This document shows positions 38,330-49,300 of a DNA stretch of 64,000 nt, piece by piece. A model generated the notes under the pieces. The model was not told where the DNA came from and made no database searches. It was given only the letters and a program-made list of their open reading frames with translations. The position numbers were made by a program, and so were the translations under genes. The first letter of the stretch is position 1. Every line of letters begins with the position of its first letter. This DNA comes from Undaria pinnatifida (taxonomy: Eukaryota > Sar > Phaeophyceae > Laminariales > Alariaceae), in contig JABAKD010000007.1 of the NCBI GenBank assembly GCA_012845835.1, forward strand, positions 7,962,566 through 8,026,565. Direction: 5' to 3'.

Positions 38330-39567
38330 GTCGTAAAAAGATCATCCTGACCGATATAGTTCCATTCTTCAGGAGCTCAACCGGTCAGAAACTAAATACC
38401 GTATGCATTTTGACCATGCTATAAACCCCACACAACAGCCAGCCAGCCGTAGTCTGGAGGCTATGTGTGCAAAGCTACAGCGGGGTATCCGGTTTAAGAT
38501 CGTCCATGGTAAGGTAAAATGGAGTTGAGACGACACAGATCGGCTTGTATCGCCCCTTGTAATTCCTATACCAAAAACTGTATGATGCCCAATCGGGGGA
38601 AGAGCGGAACGGAGACGATAAGAATGGTTAGTCTGGCGTGCTCCGAGGGGCTCTTGAGTCGGGTGCTGCACTGTTCTGCACCGCCTAAATATGTTTGCAG
38701 TAGGTCGCATAACTTGAATTCTTGCATCGCAGTTTGGGCAACATATCATCGCCTTCACCAAGCAGTGGCCGGCCGGTGCTGCCGTGATCGTCGTTTGTGT
38801 GAGACACAGCTTGCTCGCCAACATTTCTCCTGTCGGTCGAATTAAAGAATGAATCAATCGTGTCGCCGTTCCCCCCTCCTGCCTCTCCTGCTGCTGTTTC
38901 TCCTACCACTGCCGATGCTACTATTAACTCTCCGATGGCGGCGGCATTGGCAGCGGCGGCGACCAACTAACCACTGCTGCTGCTGCATCGAATGTACTCG
39001 CACCGGCGTATGTCCTTCATGGGGTCAAACTCACCTCGTACCACGCGCGATCTAAGTACGATATCACTCGAAGCTTGCAAAGCCAAGTTTCTACCAAGTT
39101 CTGGATCATTTATGGCTGAAATGGAGTGTACCTTTCATGTTTATAAATATAGCGGAAGGCAATTTTTTCGTATCACTTTTTGTCGCCCGAATTTTTGGTG
39201 ATGTTACCATATCTTTGTTGGCACTAACGGTGCACATTGTCGGGTGGCACATGAAATAATGATAGTATCAGGTCAAATTTGTCGCAGTCCCTGCGGGCCT
39301 ATGCACGGCCGGGATATTAATTCAAATTCGACCGCTCCGCCCCGAGTACCCTTACAACTGAACCGATCCGTGTTTTGAGGAGGAAACACAAGTAATTAGA
39401 CCTCAGCTTTTGGGATCCCTCGGCGCTGATTCTTCATCTTAGAGAGAGAGCAAGTCCTGTGGACACAATAGAGCCTTCTTTCCCTCATCCCCTCGCCCTC
39501 GCTTCCTCCCTCGCTCCTTTCTTCCTTCGTTCCCTCCCTCCTTCCACCCTCCACCCCCCCACCCCCG
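36791..39567. other. Region between the Copia remnant and the TTLL gene; no recognisable gene
   Basis: Repeat B copies at 37,455-37,545 and 39,410-39,470, the AT microsatellite, and a CT-rich stretch at 39,475-39,570. A 162-codon minus frame (38,369-38,857) contains a CCPNC motif but resembles no family known to me. Confidence 0.5.
38296..38324. repeat. AT dinucleotide microsatellite
   Basis: About 14 AT units, uninterrupted. Confidence 0.95.
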
Positions 39568-41577
39568 CTAGTTTGGGGACGAGGTGCTCGGGAATATGCA
39601 ACTGGAACGATGTGTGATGGTAGCAAAAGGGTTAGGTTTCCTCGCCCCACTGACAGCCTCCGTTGCCTTTTCCTCCCCCGCCGAGGGAGCAGCATCCGGC
39701 ACGCGCGGTGGCGGTAAGAATATATCTGCTGCGGGTGGCCTAGCGACGGTACCACCACCGCCTTGGCCTTGTGTCGCCATTTTCTGCTCTCTGCTTCCGG
39801 GTCCATTCATCACAAGCCGTTCCCCGATCCGTCCCCTTTCTGGCGCCTTCGTCACCGCAAGCTGTCGTCGCTCCTCCTCCCACATTTCGGCTATATTTCG
39901 CGTGTCGGTTCTGGTTTCCTGCCGTGCCTTGCTCGGTTGTACGATGTCTGCCGCCGGCGTCCTAGAGTTGACACCACCCCCAGTGCCACCTTGAGTCGCC
40001 GTCGTCGTGATGCCCTCCTTGCTGCATGGTCTCCCGTTCACAACGAGTCGTCGTTCTTCCTTCTCCCAAAAGGCGTCGATTTTTCGAGTTTCGATTTTCC
40101 TCGTTTCCATGTTTTGTGTTTTGGTTTCAGCTTCCTCCTGTGCCTTCTCTCCCGCGAGGTGTCCACCACGGGGATTTCCAAAGTTGTCGGAAACGATTTT
40201 GCTTATCCGAGGGGCCGCCGATGATAACAGAGACCAATGTCGCGGGGACATATTGTTGTGTTCGTCACCTAGGGCGTCGTCGATACCGCAGGCTGGTGTC
40301 CGTCTTCTCTCCCTCGCGGGAAGGCGTAGACTCGGCCGCAGCAGTGGCGGCTGGTGGTTTTCTCCAATTCCCACTCCTTCCTCGCCATGGTCGAAGAGCT
40401 TCCGATCTTGTTGCTTCTGGTGGTGCTGCTGCCGCTGATGCACCACTGCTTTCGAAATATCATCCTCACTTGCGCCACGGCGAAGGGAGGAGGAGGAGAA
40501 GGAGAATGAAGGCAAGGAGTTGGGTTTGCACGGTTTTGGCGGCGTTGATGAATCACCGATGTCATCGTTTGCACCCATCCGGCGCCTCCGACCATTTTCA
40601 CCTACCCCGCCCACCCCGCCTGCCCCAAGCGATACCACCCGCACCGCTGGTGGCTTATCTACTGCCAGTGACCCCACACCCGCGGCAGCAGCCAAACTAC
40701 CGGTCGAGTGCAGTCCGGTCCCGCACGCCCCCCCGGCCCCAGCTGCCCCCCTTGCCCTGCCTCTCCCAAGCGATGCCCGCGCCGCTATTTTCTTGTCCTC
40801 AACCAGCACCCCCAGACCCGTGGCCGCAGCAGAGCTACCGGTTGAGTTCCGACCGGCTCCGCCTGCCCGCCCTGCCCGCCCTGTCCCGCCCACCCCGCCT
40901 GTCGCAAGGCGTTCCCGCGCCGTCGATTGCTTCTCCACTACTGGTTCCCCCAGACCTGTAGTAGCAGCAAAGCTACCGGCCGAGTGCCTTCGGACCCCAT
41001 CTTCGCCGCACATAGGAGCCGCGTGACCCGCGCTGCTGCTAAGCCGTGCTCCCGCTCCCTCCATGCCATCGTCCGGAGGTTTTTCATCTCTTCGTTTGTG
41101 CAGCGAAACAGAAAAACAGGCATTCTCCTCTCCCGCACAAATTCGCTTGCAGCCCGGTTCGCAAATCAGCTCGCGGACCGGTTCGCGGACCGGCTCACGA
41201 ACCGGCTCGCGGACCGGCGTGTGGACATGATCGTGACTGCTGTTGTCACGCGGCCCTGCTCCCGCTTCCCCCAGCGTGTCGCCAGGAATAGCTTTCTCCT
41301 TTCCTTCGTGCCCCGAAACAGGAAAAAAGACCACGTCCTCCTTCGCGTGGACCCGGTCGTGGCTGTTGCAGGCGTGACGGCGTTGTTCACGATGTCTCGT
41401 GGAGCCCACAGCGGTGAGGTTTGCGGAGTTACGAGCGGCCCCTGACGCCGCCGTTGTCCCCTTGTTGATCGTTCCTTCTTTAGCACCTCCGCGGAGAGAG
41501 AAACTTCTGAGTTGGATAAGGCACGTCTTTTCGTGCGCCTTGATGGCGGCGACTACCGAACGGACACACGCTTGGAC
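39568..41577 (-). CDS. TTLL exon 10 (long repetitive C-terminal tail)
   Basis: 669 codons plus stop after a GGTGGCAG acceptor. Begins VQACVRSVVAAIKAHEKT. It contains four REPV-type tetrapeptide repeats (near 41160-41215), three diverged copies of a ~45-residue unit with the core HSxGSxAAxxGLG (about 40,600-40,980), and two copies of a unit with FWEKEERRL / MWEEERRQL followed by PAADI (about 39,700-40,150). In-frame repeat units with many silent and conservative differences argue that this is translated. The assignment to TTLL rests on the phase match and on a decayed copy of its acceptor upstream. A separate gene is the alternative. Confidence 0.6.
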   Translation of the reverse strand, partial: VQACVRSVVAAIKAHEKTCLIQLRSFSLRGGAKEGTINKGTTAASGAARNSANLTAVGSTRHREQRRHACNSHDRVHAKEDVVFFPVSGHEGKEKAIPGDTLGEAGAGPRDNSSHDHVHTPVREPVREPVREPVRELICEPGCKRICAGEENACFSVSLHKRRDEKPPDDGMEGAGARLSSSAGHAAPMCGEDGVRRHSAGSFAATTGLGEPVVEKQSTARERLATGGVGGTGRAGRAGGAGRNSTGSSAAATGLGVLVEDKKIAARASLGRGRARGAAGAGGACGTGLHSTGSLAAAAGVGSLAVDKPPAVRVVSLGAGGVGGVGENGRRRRMGANDDIGDSSTPPKPCKPNSLPSFSFSSSSLRRGASEDDISKAVVHQRQQHHQKQQDRKLFDHGEEGVGIGENHQPPLLRPSLRLPARERRRTPACGIDDALGDEHNNMSPRHWSLLSSAAPRISKIVSDNFGNPRGGHLAGEKAQEEAETKTQNMETRKIETRKIDAFWEKEERRLVVNGRPCSKEGITTTATQGGTGGGVNSRTPAADIVQPSKARQETRTDTRNIAEMWEEERRQLAVTKAPERGRIGERLVMNGPGSREQKMATQGQGGGGTVARPPAADIFLPPPRVPDAAPSAGEEKATEAVSGARKPNPFATITHRSSCIFPSTSSPN

Positions 41578-43267
41578 CTGCCACCAGGAATTTGACGTGA
41601 ATAAACGACACCAAATCACAGGTTTGCATGGAGGGAGAAGGAGACAGAGGGAGAGAGATAGATGGATGGAGAGAGGGAGGGAGGGAGGGAGGGAGGGAGG
41701 GAGGGAGGGAGGGAGGGAGGGAGGGAGGGAGGGAGGGAGGGAGCGCGATATACATATTTATATATATATGTATATACATAAAGAGCAGGACACACGCTTT
41801 GACCTGCTTCCAGCAACGGGGCGTACGCGTAGGAACGATTTAAACAAGGAACCGATTGTCGACGCATTCCGTTCAGGAGAGGGGCGCACTACTGTAGATC
41901 ATTATGAAGCTCCTCACTTCGTGAGCTCAGAACCTCACCCACCCAATTACTGGCTTAAAAAAGCCCCGAAAAGGGGGACTCGACGGACGATCTCATGGCC
42001 TAGGTATATAACACGATCGTTTGTTTTGTAAATACTGAGATGCATGCTACGATAGAGGCGCACCGTTTCCCTCGCCAAAGATCCTCCCCTAAGGAGCTCA
42101 ATAGCCCACCGAAAAACTGTCTTTTTTAAATAAATTGTGAGTGGTTTCCCGATGAACAAACCCATGCCCTACGAGACATACAACGACACACGTTGCGAAT
42201 GAAACTGACGTCGAATTCCCGATGATTTTGGGTGAAGGAGCTCCGCCACCAAGGAAATATTCTAGCCAAGAGGGCTACCTCTATCGCAGAACCCTTAACA
42301 AAATACTAGCTATACTGTGACGATGTCGGGCAGCTCCGGGGTTGGAGAGCTCCGCGTGCCGAACCCAAATACGGCCGAAAACGTTACCGGTATCATAGCA
42401 CGCGTCTCATAGAGAGGGAGATAGAGGGATAAACAGCGAGAGCGAGAGAGAGGTGGAGAGGTAGAAATTAAGCAAGCGAAAGAGCGGGCGACGCAAGCAT
42501 GCATCGGACGCACATGGGAGAAGCGTTTTATGCGTGTACTGCTGGCTGGGGGCATTGAAACTTGTTCCAAGGCCAAAATTTAGGCCGGTTTTTTGCGAGC
42601 CCTCGCCTATGCTTCTCTCCTCATGTCGGAAACCGCTTACCTTAGATTCTCTGGCTTGACCCGCGTTGATGTTCTTACTCAGGCATCTGGAGTGATCTCG
42701 ACTGTCGTCGTTGAACGGGAATACTAATTCGAAACCGCACCCCCGGGACCCGACGCTTGCGAAGTCACCCATCAATGTTTCCTTCCCGGTCCAATGACCT
42801 CTCTGGCTGTTATTTTGCAGCATCGCTCTTGTCGAAGCACCCTCCACATCTCCTGTCGGCCAGTGCTTCAACCCCGCCGCCCTCCCCGCCCCCTCGTCCT
42901 CTGCCAGCCAAAGTTTCGAGTCCGCCGCCCCTTCCCCCATCGTGTTCCCCGTCAGCCAACGTTTCGATTCCGTCGTCCCCCACCCTCCATCACTCGCTTG
43001 TTTTCCGCTATCACCTCCGCCACCGTTAACACTGTCGTGGTCGGCGGTAGTGGACTTAACAGGTAACAACAGCCAGGGGGGCGATGACACCGATGGAGAT
43101 GTTGGGCGAGTCCGGGATGATGTCGGTGGCGGCACCTCCCGTACGCTCATCGGGACGGGACTTGAATGCTTCCGCAGCAGCTCCGGTCTCCGATTATTAA
43201 TATTCGGTCTCTGATTATGATCTGGTCGCTGATACGGTCGCTTTTGCGGCTGTTGTTGTTGTTGCGC

Positions 43268-43308
<41 letters not shown>

Positions 43309-46300
43309 GCCGCTGCTGCGGGTGCTTTGACTGAGAATATCCCTCTCGGCCTTCCTCCCGGCCTTCCTGTCCATGGCGGTGTTCTTGGTGCTGCGGCTGC
43401 TGCTGTTGCTGACGTTGCTGCCGCCGCTGCTGCTTAGCAAAATCGTCGCTGCCACGCCGTCGGTGGTGGCGGCGTTCCTGTTCTTGCGCCGGTGGTGAGC
43501 ACGAGGAGGACGACCCTAGGGGCCGGCAGTACCCAGGAAGGCGTTGCGCTCTCGTGCTTTTCGCAGCTCGGGACGCCTCTTCCGCTAGGCCAGCCGACTC
43601 CACGTCGACGAGGTCCAACAGATCCGAAATTAGCGGAAGTTTCACCAGCCTGCGCTTTATTTATTCGAGGTTTCGGGCGTGCGGGTTGTGTATATATTAC
43701 CAGGGTTGGAATGGGTGGGAATGGAGGAAGGTAGCGCTTGGGGGTGTTACAGCGTTTCTTTTTTTTATGCACCATTCCGCGTCGACGATGTCCAGGAGAT
43801 CCGCGATAAACGGCGGGTTCACCCGTTTGCGCTTAGTTGTTCAGGGTTTCGCGCTTGTGTACGGCAGATATGTTATTTTCGAGGTACAGCAGCAGGTCCG
43901 GTCCGCAATTGACCCTTGTACCTCTGCCACTTTTATCCAACTTTAGATTAATGTGGTTTGTTTGTCCCCAAAAACGAGGGTGCAGTTCCATAGGTGTTGA
44001 TTGCTGTTTCGCCAGCCTGCATTTGTTCCTTCGGTGCGTTTGTATTACGGAGAGACATTTTCAATGCAAAAGAGAGGAAGGGCAGGAGGGAACGCTTGCT
44101 GAAGCTGCGTTTCTTGCGTGTACCAGGCATATCGTACTACTAATGTCCATGTAATACAGACTCACCTATCGGTATCTTCGTCAAGTCCTAGAGCAGGGGA
44201 ACAGTTGATCTCTATTAGGTGTGGCCTATCATAGCGGCGTCGACGAGGGCAACAGCAAGCAGTGGGGGAAAGAGAGTTCCAAGGAGGGACCAGGGGAGGG
44301 AATGGGGATCGGTAGGGGTGGAAGGTGGTGAGAGGAGGTCGGGGGGGGGGCGGTGCGGGGAGGGAGCGGGGAAGGTTGGGAAGGTGGGGGGAGGGTCGGG
44401 TAGTCTACTTGAACTTTCATGCGACAGGTGCACGTCAAGATGCGTCGAAGTAAACGAGGCGGTGGCATCGCTTATTTCTTCGGTTCCTTGTCCTGAAAGC
44501 TAAACTACCGCGTCCGATCGCTTAACCTCCGTTGCGCCCTGGAGGGAAAGCATGTCGAAATATTTGATTGGTAGGGTGTGGGTCCGACAGACAGCTTAAC
44601 TGGATGAGAGGCAGGAGAAAAGCTATCAAAGGCAAAAAACGCCTTTTGATCACCTGGAAAGCCGATTGTCCACCATGATGTCGAATCCGAAGAGCTCGAA
44701 GCAGCTCGCGTGGCCCTTTCCGCTGGGAACGACGTCCGCCAACGGCAAGACGGAGAGGCAAACGAGAGAGCGTATCTTCGTCCACAGTCGAGACCATTTT
44801 TCTGTCCCGTTTGCCGTCGACTCTTCTACCCTGCACGCGCAGAAAGAGGGATAAGGAGAGGTGGGAGTGTATTCGCGGGAGACAAAGGAAGAGAGAGACA
44901 GAGAGGAGTAGAGAGGGGGGGGCGTGCAGGGTGGGGTGTACTAATTTAATCATGGCCGTAGTCGTATGACCGTAGACCCTCGCATTCCACAATGCCTGGA
45001 CGGAGCTCGTCGGGTGTTCACTACCAGGCAGAGGTAGGAATTGCGTGCACCAAGTACGGGCAGCGGGAGGCACAGACACAGGGCGACAGAGTCAGAGAAA
45101 GGGGCAGGTAACTGATCCGCGAATTGAACAGCTGCTTTTAGCTGAAGATCTTTTCTTTCACGCTTTACCGCGCGTTGGGCGTGCGAGAATGGTGGCGGAG
45201 AACCTCTGGTCCTGTACGAAAGGCAAGCGCCTAACTCGGACGCAGAGTTCGATGAGGACGGATGCTGCGGCAGGTTGGGAACGTAAAGGTTATGAGCCTC
45301 GTCACGTGAGGAGTGCTATACTTTCCGTGAATATTGACTCCTGGGGGAAAATGGACGGTGGACGGACGTCCGATACCCAATCCCACGGCCTAAGCTGCGT
45401 GGTGATATCTCGCCTGACAACGTCTTTAGCCCTTAGACCTGGGTCCCAATTATTTACGGGCCATTGTACAGCGACCCAAGAAACGACTCTTTCTATATTT
45501 CGTAGCACCCAGGAACAGTGCCTAGCACTACGAGTGTCACCATGCTGCCCGTGTGCCAACAGTAGCTCCTTTACACTGCAGTAAGGACACACCTCCGTAC
45601 CCCAGCGGCCCGGATTGCCTCGCGTGGTCGATATGCTGTGCTCGTCATTTTTTTCCCCGACAAAAATTTGCTTGTGAAGCCCCAAAGAGGTTGACACCCC
45701 GATAAGCGTGAATCACGTTTGTTTGCATCACGCACCACCAGTGTTCCGACGAAAAACAAATATCTAACCTGTTGCAAAAAGTTGCTCCCAAGTAGTACGT
45801 CCAAGAACCGCGAGTGCCCTTCTAAAAAGGGGTTGGTTCACAGCATGGAACAACTAGTATGCAAACGTATTTGAATCGCGTACCAGCGTTGGAGCTTCTT
45901 GAGAGTCCACTTGCAGCCCCCACCAATGACGTCTTTCTCCTGAGAAGCAAAGGGTGACCTCTTGTTGATAGAAGAGTTTGTCAGGTGCCCGAACAGATCG
46001 TCGTGCGGACTTCCCTTGTACCTGCGGTTGTTACGTAGCCGGTCGGGGATGTTCTCTGATTAATGATTGACGCCGCTTGTAGATGGACGGGGGTGGAGCT
46101 TGCCTATTTGAAAAGCATTCGGTGCTTTCGTTTCATTGTGTTCGGCACTCCCCTGTCCGCGTCGCGCGCTCTCCGAATAATGATGGACGATTATTGTAGA
46201 TGGGGGGGGGGGGGGTGGGGACTGTCTACTGTTAAACAAGTTTATTGCTTATCGTTTTGTCCTTTCATTTATGCCCGCCATAGGCTATGACCTATCGGAA

Positions 46301-49300
46301 TCGAATTTTCGGACACCAAGAGTGACCTCTTGTTGATGGAGGAGCTGGTCAGGTACCCGAACAGGTCGTCGTGCGGACTTCCCTTGTACCTGTCATAAGG
46401 TTAGGGGGCGAAACTAGGCTCAAATCCATTGTGTTATCGATAAGACTTCTTTCCGCATTACTCGGCATTTTTAACAACGTTAAAAACGTGTAAATGGTTT
46501 GTCTTTACTTCGAGCATAACAAGTACAAATGGGGCAAAAAGCACGGAAGCAACTTTTTCTGTATCCTCCATCCAGCTAAAAAACATACATTAAAACACCC
46601 TGGTGCAGACAACCGATTCAAACGCTGATACGAACGAACTCTAGGTCCATTTTTTTTCCAGCAACCGATTCAAATGCCGACATGCACTTCTGAAGGCTCG
46701 CCCAGTGTCCGTATGCTAAACGGGTGCTAAGGACCTTCTAAGGTGCTTACTTAGAGGTGGCGAAGCGCACGATGCCGTCCCTGTAGAGATGCACCGTCAT
46801 CGGATGGAGCGAAGTCACCACGGCATAACTGGCAGAGAGGGACCGTCAAAGGAGCAAAACAAAACTGCAACGAATTACACGCAGGGCTGTGGCACCGAAA
46901 CGACATTCCTGTCGTGGGACGTTCAAGGCAGTCACATGGTTTCAAAAAACCTCGGGCAGAGATATGTTACCCAAACTGCATATCTTAGACGAGGCTTGCA
47001 AGAGAGTACAAAAAAACCTACAGCAATTTGTGGACAGGGGATAAGTGTCGCTGTAGAGTTCAACAGTAGCGGGACGTTCAAAAGCGGTCAAAATTCTGCA
47101 ATAAATGGTGGGTACGGGGTCCAAGGCGTAGAACCGTGTCTATAACCACTGTTAGCGGGCTTGGGACGTATGATAGCCCTGCACGATGGATGGCCACGGG
47201 TGTATACGATTCGTTCGGTGCTGTTTTTTCCAAGTTTCGTTTTCCACTTTTTCCAAGTTTTCGTTTTCACACACGCGTGCTACGATAGAGATATCACTTT
47301 TCGTCTGAAATTTTTCCCGAATGACGCAGCTCCTTAAACCAATTTCGTCGAAACTAGCCAAATTTTTTTTCATGATTATCGCTGTGTATCTAGGCCATAC
47401 GAGAATTTTCCATCGGGTATGTAGCAGTTTTATTTTTCCCCAAATCAGTCATTGGGAGAGGTTTTAAGCTCCCAAATTGAGGGGTAGTATTAAGAAAAAA
47501 AGTGGTGCGCCTCTATCGTAGAACGCGCCCACTCGCAGCCGTTAGTCACCTTGTAGTCTCCCACCGACCGCGTCATAGCTAGCGATGCACGATGGACGGC
47601 CAAAACAATACACACAGCGTTGTGCTTCTATGTCCTTGCGTTTTCAGATTTTTCAGACTTTCAAACGATTGGCAACCACTCACATATGTCAGCCAGCCTC
47701 GTAGTCCTCAACCGTTATCCGGTACGCAACGTACGATAGCACTACACCAAGGACGGTCACCGGTAGATAGTTCCGACACAAGTGCAAAACATGTTTTTTC
47801 TCCGAGTTTTTTTTTTCTTTTCTTTTCCTTTTTCATCTAAATCACTCACAGGCGTAAGTCAGCCTTGTAGCCCCCAACCGTGAGCGGGTTCGGAACGTAG
47901 CGCTGCACGATCGAAGGTCGGTCGTAGGCAAGCTCCTCCAGCTCCCGCAAGAGATATACCCCCCGACCCCTGGACGAGTCGCTCGGTTTGACGATCCACA
48001 TTGCACCCCCGTCGCCCGAGTCGCCACCCTTTTCGCCCTTATCGCCCACCCGGCCAGCGTTTCCTGCGCCGCCTCCGCGACAATGTGCACATCGTAAATC
48101 ACTCCAACACCCGCCCTCCGATCGACGTGTTCACAACGCTACGATGCAACGCCCCAAATTAAATAACTATTTCACGACATTCATTGTTATCCGCCGCCGA
48201 AGCAGACGATATAGAACAAGCATGTGCACATGTGTCCTTTAAATGGGGGCTTCCCTTGTTTTCCTCTTTGTTTGTTCGGGTGACTGTGCGTGATTGGCGT
48301 CGAAGCGCGTGCTGCACATTGTTGGGTAGAAAGACTAATAATTATATTGTATTGGTGCATACAGAACACGTATTCTCTTGTCTCTTTTCGTGAGTTACGT
48401 CAGGCGAAAAGCGGGCCGCATCATACACAGAGGAAAACCACCTATCACCCGATCCTTTTTCCCTCCCTGCGTGCACGAGCACCCGCTGGAAGGTTCATCT
48501 GCAGCAAGGCAATACTTAGATCCCACCCTGCTACCTATACTACAATCTCCCCTGAACATGGATTAACACGTAACAGTTTAACTTAGGGGGGAGGGGTGGG
48601 TGGAGAAGGGGGTTAAAGTACGAGCAAGGGCGGTGATAGGACTGAGGTGCGGAGTCGGGGTTGTCGAGCGTGAACAACAGATACGTAGTTTCCTGGTATA
48701 CTTTTGGTTTTCAAGCAGTACGGGATAGTTCACCGCAGCCCGTAGCACCGTTCTCTTACGTGTTGTTGCCGCGACTCACGTACTGCTTTGTATCTGGCAG
48801 TAGCTTTTTGTTCCGTCGGGACGCATCTACAGTTGTTTCAGTGATCCGGGGCTAGATGTCAAGAACATAGCTAAATTGGAAATGCCATCATCATCCGTTC
48901 CTTGGCAACGCGTCTCTGAAATGAGCTAATGTAGGAACATCAACATCATCCTCATTTTTCCATTTCTTGGTCAAAGCTCTCTCACGAAGAGCTTACCGCA
49001 GGATTCTGGGTGGGTGAGCCATTGGTCAGAAATCGGCGCCAACTGTGGGGAAGCAATGCTTTCGGGGACGCCCTTTTTCTTTGCTGCTGCTGCTGCTCCG
49101 CCGTTAGTACAAGAACGGTGCTGTCAGCACGATATGTGTTCACGCGTTGGTTAGGGGAGGGCAGGAAGAGGGGAAATAGGGAGTCAGCGGTTATTTTTTA
49201 TCGGGTTTGGGGCCCTCTACGCGACATACATCTGCTGCATTCCGCCGTCGGTACAAGGACGGTGCTATCGATGCGGTGTTGTAGACGTAAGTACCCCTAC

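Noticed and set aside
39763-41445. Long plus-strand open frames (up to 311 codons) opposite TTLL exon 10
   Set aside because: Antisense shadows of a GC-rich coding exon; the minus frame has internal protein repeats and a phase-matched acceptor.
41480-41867. Pro-Ser / Arg-Glu-Gly repeat open frames on both strands
   Set aside because: They translate a GGGA microsatellite and have no sequence beyond it.
42407-42640. Unspliced extension of TTLL exon 9 to the stop at 42,407
   Set aside because: Less likely because of the strong AAG|GTAAGC donor and the phase match to exon 10; the extension is low-complexity Ser-Leu. Not excluded.
44940-45060. GTCTACGGTCATAC resembling a 5S rRNA start (also 9,025 inverted)
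   Set aside because: Only ~14 bases match; internal control regions and the 3' stem are missing. Kept as an unnamed repeat.
45470-45535. Possible decayed copy of TTLL exon 7 (minus frame LRNIERVVSWVAV)
   Set aside because: Similarity to LWTKIRSLVCLSV is visible but weak at the DNA level; not counted among the boundary copies.
41990-47530. Shared pieces ATGGCCTAGRTA, CTACGATAGAGGCGCACC and TAAGGAGCT at about 42.0-42.3 kb and inverted at 47.3-47.5 kb
   Set aside because: Short scattered matches; may be a decayed repeat, but no continuous alignment could be drawn by eye.
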